NCBI GenBank assembly: GCA_022818135.1
Contig: JAFMSR010000028.1
Location: 785,086-849,085, forward strand
Direction: 5' to 3'
Length of the DNA stretch: 64,000 nt
Source: Saxidomus purpurata
Taxonomy: Eukaryota > Mollusca > Bivalvia > Venerida > Veneridae
Of this stretch, positions 40,501 to 52,200 are shown in pieces. The notes below the pieces were generated by a model, which was not told the origin of the DNA, did not search any database, and saw only the letters and a program-made list of their open reading frames with translations. The translations under genes and the position numbers were made by a program. Positions within the stretch are counted from its first letter, which is position 1; the number at the start of each line of letters is the position of its first letter.

Positions 40501-43500
40501 GACGGAGCCTGTTATCATAACCCCTCCGCCTTGGCGTGGGATAAATATCTATATGCTAGGTTGTGTTGGAGAAGAAGATGTTTACATGGTTTCTTATATA
40601 AGTCTATGAAAAACAAGTGACCCCCAGGCGGGGTTAATATTGACACCATGGACAAGATTTGAACAAACTTGATAGAGGTCCGTTAGGCAATGTTACACAC
40701 TAATTAATTATCTAAAATATAGACCTTGTGGTTTTAAAGAAGAAGATTTGTTAAGTTTGCACACCAAGTGACCCCCTGGAAATGGTAAATTGTTAACCCA
40801 GGAGGGGGGGGGGGGGGCAAGGCAAGTTTTGACCATGGGGACATAATTTGAGCAAACGTTATAGGCCCACTGAACAATACTACAAATTAAAATCTGAGCT
40901 CCAGACGTTGTGGATTGGCAGAAGAAATGAGTTGGCTATTACGTCCAAATGAAAAGCAGTGACCCCTGGGTGTGGTCAATTTTTATCTCAATGGTACGAT
41001 TTGAACAATCTTGGTGTCACAGACACAGTTATTTCATCAGATTTTAAGGAGTTATTTTATCAAATTTAAGTCATTTTACCTTTTGTAAGATTAATATTGC
41101 TTTAACCCCTTTACAACAATTTAACAAAGTGTACTAGAAGTAATTATAATTTGACTAGTACTAGTGGTCAGTTATTTTTGTTAAACGGGTGTGACTTTTT
41201 TGACAGATCTGTCTGATAGCATTTACTTTATAAATTCGAATTATCTGTGGCAAATAATAATACATATTTGCTTCATATTCTACTGAAAAAAGCACACCTG
41301 AGAGTAGGCGTTGATGGATTTACGGAAAGCTAAAAGTGCCACTTGGTTGGTTTTTTAATTGATTTTTTTTAACATAACCAAGTAAAATATTCAAGATATT
41401 TAGTTGAAATAAGATTCAAGATACTAAGCTAAAATGTAAGATAGTAAGATGAAATCAAGATAGCAGGTTAACAATTCAAGACACAAGCACTACACAAGCA
41501 CTATGTTGAAAATTCAAGATTCTGTGTTAAATATTTAAGATAGAAAGTTGAAAATTCCAGATGCTAAGTTGAAATTTCAAGATATATGTAATAAGTTGAA
41601 AATTCGAGATTCTTAGTCGACAATTCAAGATACTAAGTTGAAAATTCAAAAAAGTAAATTGAAACTTCAAGAAACTATATTGAAAATTCCAGTTACTAAG
41701 TTAGAATTTAAGATGCCATGTTGAAAATTTAGGATACTATGTTGAAAATTCAAGACGTTAAGTTTAAATAACGTGTTTAACTATCTTGAATTTTCAACTA
41801 TCTATCTTGAATTCTCAACAATGCTTTTTGAATTTTCAAATGAGTATCTTGAATTTTGAATTTAACATCTTGAATTTGTCAATTTACTATCCTGAACTTT
41901 CAACGTAGAGTCTCGAATTTTCACTTTACTATCTTAAATCTTAAACTTAGAGTCTTGAACTTTCAACTTAATATCTTGATTTTTTCAACTTAATAATTAT
42001 CGTAAGTTTTCAACTTACTGTCTTGAATTGTTAACGTACGTTCTTGAATTTTCAACTTACCATCTTGAAATTTTCATCTTACTACATGTATCTTATTAAC
42101 ATCATGAATTTTCAACAGAGTTTTTTGAATGTTCATATTACTATTTTCAACTTACTATCTTAAATTGTCAACTTACTATCTTGAATGTTCAATATAGTAT
42201 GCTGATTTTTCAACTTACTATTTTGAACTTTCAACTTTATATCTTGGAATTCAACCTGATATCTTGAATTTTCAAATTGGTAATGTTTCAGTATTGAACG
42301 TATGTGTGAGTCGTTGTTAAATTTCATTATTTAGTTAACTTTCTAGTGTTTCTTAAATATTGAATTTACTTTATAGTTAAATTGAAATAATTCTTTCAGC
42401 AATTTAAGTATGACTTATATTGCAGTAAAATGCTTTGAACTAGGATGTATTAAACTATGGTGTATGAACTGTGCTACAGGAAAATGCATGGAACTGTTGT
42501 ATTCGTACTCTAGTGCAGTATTACTATTGACTATGAACTGTCGAGCAGTAAATTGCTACGAGCTATGGAACAGGGAAATGCTATGAACTCAAGAATTGAT
42601 TCATGAAAATGCTAAATGCTAGATTGCTGCTAAGGCTGTTAAACTGTACATGTATAAGGAAAGTGTTATATTTCAAACTGTGTTTTATTTAGTTATTTAT
42701 GTAATCATGGTAGAATTCACAGGTTCCTGCCTATGTCATGAAATTGTTAATGTGTATTGGTTACTGCTTGTTGACAGAAGAGTCATCTGACTACACAGGC
42801 TGCATAGTTGGGAGTCAGAACTACAAATGGTTTATTTTGAACGTTCATGTAAAAGTTTGAACAGGAACCTTTGGGTCTTTGCTAGACACAGTACATACTA
42901 ATATGATTCCAAGTATACTTTGCATCCGCGGAGTCTCCAGAGTTAGTTATGAAATTAAAGAAACTTGTAACATTCGAAATAATAAACTTTCATAAAGAAT
43001 TGTTTAAACTTTGTTAAATGCTCGCGCATTTGTTTAAAGATATTTACTGTTTATAAATGTAAACACTTTAACCGTAAATAATTATACGTCCAGTTATTCC
43101 TACCTTCGACACTTGGTATACATGTAGGTCCACTTGACAATCCTACTCAACAAATATCTAAGCTATATGTCTTGTGGTCTTGAAGAAGATTTTTTCCTAT
43201 ACGTGCCTAGGATGTATTAACTATGTTGTATGAACTATTTTTCATGCAATTTCAATGAACTATGGTGTATGAACTGTGCTGCAGGAAAATGCAAGGAAAT
43301 GTTGTATATCAATTAACCTACGGAGCGGGGTCAATTTTAACCCGGGTATGATGAATTGAGCAACCCTGATAGTGATCCATCAGGCAATGTTTCATGCCAT
43401 ATATCTAAGCTCTGGGCCTCGTAGTTGCAGGGAATAAGTATTTTCGTATAGAAACTTATGTCAAATCAAATGACACACAGGGCAGTCAACTTTAATCCAG

Positions 43501-46180
43501 GGATCATGATATGAACAATCTTGGTGACGGATCAATAGACAATGTTTTATGCCAAACATCTAAGATCGTGGTCTTGCGGTTTTTGCCACGAAGACGGACG
43601 ACAAACACAGGGTGGTCATAAAAGGTCCCATTGAGCACGTTGTGCTCAGATGAGTTTAAAGCTGCGCGCTCTCAGATTTTGCTGAAAAATACATACTTTA
43701 GAACAAACAATCAAATAAGAATGTCCCGGCAAGCAGTTCTGTATTGTTGAAATTCTACGCTACCAAATTATAAAGCGTTACACTTCATACGAGTTTGAAA
43801 TCATATAGTGTAGCGGTACCGTAAAACCAATATCACAAACATTTTGAAATTGCTACCTAGAGTTTTACTTATGTTGTTGATTATATCCATTACCTTTACA
43901 TTTTATATTTTAGTACATAATTTTGAAGAAATTATTCTTTTTTTACCGGGAATTATGGACGGCTAAACGAGCAGCTTAAAAATGTACGCATAGCTATGGA
44001 TATATTCATAGTATTGTGTGCCTTATATAACAGATTAACAAAACTTACAATTAACAAGTAGATTGATATCAGCACCTGCTTGTTGTCCGTAATTGTAATC
44101 ATTGCTTCCTGAACATGAATATATTCCACTATCAAGACAAGATGACAGAAGGTATTTTGTATTGGAAACCCCGAGTGTTGTGCCATTCGGAGAGTTTATA
44201 GATCCTGTTGAATTCGGGTTACTGTCCATTTCACAAGTAAATTGTATCGAAGTTGATTGATTTGCAATCACTGGATTTTCCATTTCATGTCCTTTAACTA
44301 CAAACTCCTTTACAGCTGCCTTATCTGTAAAACAAAATCCGAACAAATTTAGTTTATACAAGGAAAGCACTATAGCTAAATGAATCGCTTTCGAACACTC
44401 AGCCCAGATGTCAGCACACTCGCAAAAGAAAAGCAGCGTTTTGGTTTTATTGCTTGCATCTATTTACATCTAGATAGACAGAGGCACGTGTGGCATCAGT
44501 GCCTTTGTCAAAGGACACGCCTCGTGTTTGGGTAGGATTCGAACCCGGCATCTCCCGTTCCGAAGTCGAACGCCCTAACGACTAAGTTCTCGAGGTAAAC
44601 ATCATAACGAATTTACACACAATAACAATTTTTATTACAGACGTGGGTTGTATGCCATTATGATACAATAAATTGGAGAATAGATTTTACCTTGATCTTA
44701 TTTGCTAGAATGTATTTCTTAAAGGACATTATACAATATAGCAGATTTGAATCTTAAAACACAGAGAGCTGTGTTATCTCGGAGTCTGTTGTAAGTGATA
44801 TTCTAATGAATAAATCACGTTGTGGAGTGATACGCGTAGTAATATAATTATACAAGTGTCAAAGTTCCTTGACAAACTATGTCACAGCTTCATTTTAAAC
44901 CTAACTAATTTAACTACATTCCAGTGTAAAAAGGGTCAATATAGATCAGCCACCTTATGGTACTGAGATGATAGTTATCTATAAGATACTTGAATATTAT
45001 AAAAGCTCTTGAATATGAAAAAGAAAATTGTCAAATATATTAGATTCTCTTATTTGTAATCTCTAGCATGACCTTGCGACTTTATATATCCCGGTTTCAA
45101 ACTGGACATACATGTACAATGTACTTACCACCAAGACAAATATTCTGACCAATTCGTATGATCATAGAGCTCGGATAAAGTCAAATTTAACTTGGCCTGA
45201 AGATCTGGTTTTTATTCCAGGTATGTCAGAATTACACCTGTCCACGAGGCAAAACATTCAAACCACTTCTCATAACTGTTTGCTAAAATGTGACCTCGGT
45301 AGTGTTTTCAATGTTTTGATTTACTATATCCATACTGAGTCATTGAGTTTAACCCACTGTAACCAAGGATCGAACTGGACATACAAATTACCAAAACGAA
45401 TGACTTATATCATGAATATTTGGTGATCACAGATGCAAAGATTGAATAGAATGTTAGTTTTGTCATTATAGTAAACCTCTCACAGATTTGATAAAAAGAT
45501 TAAATGTAATGTTTCTTTAAATTCACACAGGAAATGGTAATAACTATTATTTTTTTCTAAGCTAAAGCATGTAGTAGTTAATTGAAATGACAATCTTCCG
45601 TCTAGGGTTAATCTTACATTGCGACAATGTCTCATTCCCTAATTCATAATGAATTGTGAAAGAAATAACATTTATTAACATATTTATACAGCGATAATTA
45701 CACAAAATATAACTGATCATACATACACCATACATTGAGGTAGAACGTTTCACTGTCGGATCCTTCCTCTTCTCGTCCAACTGTAGGTGTCATGTTGTTT
45801 TTCATTGTACATGTATAATTCATTGAGTCATGTCTTGTTATATTAAGTAGCTTCAAAACATGCGAAGTGTTGTTCCAGTCGTGTTTGTCCCTTGTCCAAA
45901 TAACGTGAGTTTTATTTGGATTCGCTGATATCGCCTTGCAGGTGATATTAAATGAATTGCCTTCAATAACATCGTGTTTGTCAAGCAGCATTATATTAGG
46001 CCGATCTGAGGAAGAAAATCGATTATTAAATCGAATCGAACATAGTACAAAGGTACCTATTTTCCCATATACAAATATGTTTGTATCTTATCTTTTTAAA
46101 CGTTTTTTCTGAAAGTAACAAATGAGACCTAAAGACTTCAATGTTTCAGTTAACACAACTCGCTCTCCCTCTCGCCCTCC

Positions 46181-46235
<55 letters not shown>

Positions 46236-49200
46236 AAATAGTATCCATTAAGATAATTCTTATGATGTAATACAAGGAATTAATATGTCTTAGTTTTCTA
46301 TATTATCATCAAACCCAACACAGAAGGAAGACAATTTCTATATACAGGTTTCATTTGTTCATTTAGTACAAATGCATGTGTGCTCTCAACTACATGTACT
46401 TATACACATATTACCTCCCTAGCGTTAAAAGTCAACACCATTAGGAATCTTGGGAAGATCTTTTCAGTATACTTGTTTAATAACATCAGCATTTTGATTT
46501 TAACAGCACAAAAAGGTAATAGTGGTTTAACTTTCATTGAACGCAATTGAAATTTTCGTACAAGAGTTTCTTTCACTCCGTATTGTTGCGTCCAGGGAAG
46601 ACTGCTGCATTTATCTTTCTATTTTTGACCACTGACGGAAGTAAACAACTGTCAACGTTATAAAAAGAAACGACAATAATTTAAGGCTAAATACGTCTAC
46701 ACGTGTATCAGAGTAAATAGAGAGTAAATATAATTAATAATCGGAAGGTTTCCTATTTAAAAAATGGCCCTATGTCGCTCACCTAAGTACCTCTGGCTGT
46801 ATTACAATGTAAACAACAGCGTCGCGGAAAACAGTACACTGTAGTTGTAAAAAATAGGTCAAAATGACGTGGCCAGTTTTGACACTAGGAGCAAAGTTAG
46901 AACAATTAAGAGAGAGGACCACTCGGCAATTACACATACCAAATTTCTAAACTATAGAAATTGCAATGGTGGAAGGGACAATTTTCAAAAACATTCCTAT
47001 TTAAGTCAATGTAAAATGACCCCAGAGTGTGCCAATTTTTTACCTCGGGGCGTAACTTAATCAATCATGGAAGAGGACCACAAGGCAATGCTACAAAACA
47101 ATTCTCTAAGCTCTATGCCTCATTATTCTTGTTCTAAGTAGTTTCTTATACAGCTCTATAAAACAAGTTATCCCTGAGGCGGGACCAGTTTTAACCAAAG
47201 GGACTTACAGATTCTGAAAAGAGGATTATCTAATCGTATAAATATATATATAACAATGTAAAACATATGACCCCCGAGCGGGACCAGTTTTGACCCACGG
47301 GCATAATTAGCACAGTCTTGACAGCATAATACTATGCAGTGTCACACATCAAATTATGTAAGCTCTTGGCCTTGTGATGTTAGAGTAGAGAATATTTTTA
47401 AAAGTTTATCCTATTTATTACCAAAACATTAATAGTTCTGTATGGAATGTATTTCATTGAACGAGTATGTTAGAAAGTCATGCATAGAACATTCTCGCCG
47501 GGTTTCATGAACATTGAGCGAATTGTTACAGAGGCAATGTCGTTTGAAGGCAAAAGGGAACGGAGGACGTACGGCGTATAACAGACGAAAGACGGTGCGC
47601 GATCATGATAGTTCATCCTGGCACTTTGTGCAAGTAATGTGTACAATACGTCGAATAAATTCAAAAAACAAACATTAATTTTAAAGAGAGGTACAAATGT
47701 ATGACAGCTACAGAAGTGACTTACACAAAACTTCAATATCTACGCTGATGTTATTCTTTCCTGATATGTTTGCTCCATATGTCGGTGTCATGATATTCTG
47801 TGCTTGACAGGTGTATGTCCCACTCTGTGCCCTTAGCACGTCCGACAGATGAATTGTGTTATTATTTGACGTCTGCATGCCTTGTGGCCCCGTCCAATTG
47901 AATGTCGTGGGAAGAGGATTTCCATCAGCGCCACACGACAACCAGTACGGTTTATTTTCGATCAGTTGAACTGCTGAAGTAACAGTTTGTGTAAAATAAT
48001 TCCGATCCCGAAGCTGTAAAGCTAGGACAGCAGTTGAGTCTAAAAATAGGAGTGTCGAAAGCAATTAAGTGTTATGTCATTAAATTAAGTTATTCCTATA
48101 TTAATCGATTGCTTTTTCTCAAACAGGCTTCTCTCTGTATATGTTTAAGTGTGCGTGATATTGATATTGAAACAAAGCAATCAAACGTCGCCAGATAGGA
48201 AGACTTTTGACGTTGCCACAAAGCATTCAGTTAAAGTAAGTCTTAATATGAAACGTATTAACCAATAAATGCTTATTGTATCACTTTGTAATTATATTTA
48301 CAAAACGTTGCATCAAGTTTATTCTTCAGTTTGGTGGTACAAAAATATCTAAAACAATGCAAGTTTTAACTCTATGGTTTTTAAGTTCATGCACAACATG
48401 AAAGTTAATGAAAATAAAACGAATAAAACTGTTGTATTCAAAAATGGTGGCACTTTAGCTAGGAATGAGAAATGGATCTTTACACAAATACTCAGTAAGA
48501 GGTTGTAAATATGTTTTGCTATGTTGGGTTTAACACTAACAAGGCAATTATCCATGAATAGTATGGTCAAAGAACTATGTATTAGCAGTAAAGGGGTGCT
48601 AATATCATTGCTTAAGTCTTTATATAACTTTGCGCAGTTAAATAAAACAGTATGCTATATAGTTCCGAAATTTAGGGTATTGATATATTTGATGAACTCG
48701 AACGCATTCAGTACTACGCATGTAAGCGTTTTATTTGCGTCAAACAATATTTTTCAAACGTAGCCATACTTTGTGACTGTGGTCGATTCCCAATGTATAT
48801 CGAATCTTGAAAAAGATGTGACAAATACAAGTCACAAATTCTCAAAATGCCAAATATTAGATTCGTTAAAAAATGTTAGTTATTGATTTATAATGATGAT
48901 GTAAATGGTCATATAAACTGGGTTTCATTTTTGAGACAATGTCTCTAGATACATTGTTTTGGAAATTCATGGGCTAACCAGTCTATTAACCGAGAGCAAC
49001 TGTTTTTAAAACATTTTGTACAAAGATTTAAAGATATGTTTGTACAGGACTGGCATGAAGCAGTAAATTCAAACAGAAAGCTTTATAATTACATACTTTT
49101 TAAACAAGAATTTACATACGAATATTATCTGGATATCTTAGATATTAAGAAATTTAGGTTTGCTTTTATAAATTGTATGGTTTGTTTGCATGAACTAAAA

Positions 49201-52200
49201 ATTAAGACAGGTCGGCATCGGAATATTTCAAGGCAAAACAGGTAGTGTAAGGCATGTAATAAAATGCAGTTGAGGACAAATACCATTTTTTGTTATCTTG
49301 TGAAGTTTATTCGGATTTAAGAGCAGTGTATTTACCCAGAAAATATTTCACATGCTCTTCCCAAAATAAATTATGTGTTCTAAAGTCTACAAAAAATGAA
49401 ACATTAGTAAAATCGTTTGAAACATGTCTTTATTATGCTTTCGACAAAAAAATAATTTTACACCACTAAGATGTACATAATAATTATGATCAAATATTTC
49501 GTAAAAACTGTAGCTTGTAATAATATGCGTTTTTCAACATCCTTTAGAGCTATACTCTATGTTAAGACAAATGAACATTTATGTACACATACTATACTTT
49601 TGTGTAATATATTTAAATGTATGTATATATTTTGCATGTGCCGGAGGCCTTATAGCGAATTAACTTTGTCAATATCATTGTCATACAAGCAACTCAGAAT
49701 ACTTACATAAAACATCTATATTGACATAAACCAGATCTGTTGAAAATATATTGTCTGTTTTACATGTACAGGTATTCCCCTGGTGACGTGATGCAATCCA
49801 TGACAGATTGGTGGTCACCTTTTTATTGTCTATACTAATAATTTCTTTCAAAGTGTCAGTAAATACATCTTTGCAATACAGTTTCGGTTTCCCTAGAGGA
49901 TTGCCTCCTTCCACCGAGCAAGACAAGTTCGCTGGTTTAGTTTCAATTATCTTGTAAGTACTTCCGTTGTTAAAACCATGTATAACCGGGGGTCCATCAG
50001 GTGGGTCTGAAATTTTACACATCATAAAACATATCATTTATCTATAGACTGAATATAATAATGATAGATAATGCAGACTCTAATATGACGTGTCAGGCGT
50101 TGCTAAATGTTTGATATTCATATTCAGTGTTTTATCATACTTATTGTTAAAGTCATCATTGTTCTTCATAACTTCGTTATTGACATTGTATGTTTGATAT
50201 TCATATAAAATGTTTCGTTTTTCATATTCTAAAAGTCCTCATGTTATTCTATACTTCGTTATTGCATGTTTGATATTCATATTTGATATTCAATGCTTCC
50301 TTTTATCTATTGTGAAAGTCATCATTATTATTTTATATTTCGTTATTGTATGTTTAACATTCATTTTCATGTTTTATGTTGCTATATAATATATAATTTT
50401 CATTTTTTATATATTTATATATATATATATTTCGGAGAATGATGTACCGCGCCTTTACTATGTACCATGGCTTTTGTTTGGTCATTTATAAATGAAAGTT
50501 AAAGCATAGAAATAGCACAACATTGAACAACAATCAGACATATAATATGAATGACAAATTTAACAATAATAATATCAAACATACAAAAATAATAACAATA
50601 CATAACATAATAATAACTAATGTACAATAACAATAACGAGATATAGAATATGAATGACGAAACATTGAATATAAATATCAAATATTCTTATAGAGTATGT
50701 ATGTTGGCATATGCATCACCCACAATTCTAACAAAAAGTCAAGTAGAAGTAGCCGGGAACTACGGTCAAATAGGTACAAGTTCGCCTATAGAGGTATTAT
50801 TTTGGCAGTACATTGAAACGATGTCAATCAAAGATGTCAATAGATGGCACCCTAGATTTAAAACCAAAAAAGTAACCCTTTTTATTTATTTCGCAGAGCT
50901 TTCATCATAGATTTTGTCATTTCTGTTTACAATATCTGCGGTCACTTCCTTGGCAAGCCCTCAAGTCGAAGATTTGCAATGAAAAACGTTTTCACAATTG
51001 CAGGAAACAGAAAAAACATATATATTTCATGATTGTATATAAACTTATGCACGACATGCAAACATTTCCAATTAGACAATTATTTGTTTGCAAGTATCTC
51101 AGTTTTTCACACTCTCTTCAAGCAGGAATGTTTAACCGGACATTGCTATCATCAGTTTTTACTCTATGTATGTCCTAACACTAGTCACGATAATAGTAAA
51201 AGGGAGCCTATTTCTGAACTATCTTTTTAATGATGCTTTGTCGAAATTATTAACGCAAGAATGTTGATTTTCATGTGTTCAAATTCTTTATCTTAAAAGA
51301 ATGATCATTTATTATAAGAGAGAATCATACAATAACAAAAACTTATAAAATGATGGTCTTATACAATTCACTTGAGTCAGAACAGAAAATAACATCGCAT
51401 GCTGCTGTTCTTCCAGAGATGTGAAAAATAACAACATTATTTCATGTAAGAAAAGTATGTGAATCGACTTCTTAGTTGCACAACGCTGAAACCAACGTTT
51501 TCGTTAAGCCTAGGTCTAGACATGCTGCTAAGAAAAAAGCACAGAAATGGTTAATATGCCGATTTTGTCACTATGCCATATAGGCTTGTGTAAGATCATG
51601 AAGTAATTGGTAATAGTCACTGAGAGACGATAAGTTTCGGAAATTTACAATGTACAAATTGAACTGAGCAACGTTATTGCGAATTGTATGCCTAAGCACT
51701 TCAACCTGCTCGCTCTAAGACTTTGGTGAAAAACAAGGTTCTTCGAACTGTCTTGAATTTACATATTTTAGAACGAATCATCAAATAAAAAGGTTCCACT
51801 ATAGTTTCCTGTAAACTTTTTATGTACTTATGAAATTATACGCTACTAAATTATAAATACATGTAATTGCAAACGCTTTTGAATATAACTATAGCGTAGT
51901 GGTGCTATCAAACCAAGCTCACCAACATTTTCAACAGCTTTTCTCAAATTTCTGTGTAGATTTTTACTTGTGTTAATGATTCTAGCCCTGACCTTTACAG
52001 TTTATGTTTTAATATATCATTTTGGAGAAATTTATTTTTCACCAGAAACTGTGAACGAGCAGCTTTAAAACATGACCAAAGGTTAATGAGTTTTACATAT
52101 CGGAAAACTGTTTAATTTTATTCGAATAGTATTTGTAGTTATGCAGTAGTCTAGAAAAAAAGGAACTATTTTTGTAATAGATAAAGTATCGTTTGCGAGA

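Noticed and set aside
41383..42275. Coding repeat (7-residue unit LKIQDTK-like) from the 21 bp satellite
   Set aside because: Although 21 is divisible by three, frame-breaking indels and stops occur in every reading frame.
45112..45426. 104-codon plus-strand open frame as a gene
   Set aside because: No domain, no splice or promoter context, opposite to the host gene in an intron; length is compatible with chance.
46869..47060. Plus-strand open frame in the 46.9 kb repeat
   Set aside because: It lies inside the tandem 160-190 bp repeat and is not shared by other units.
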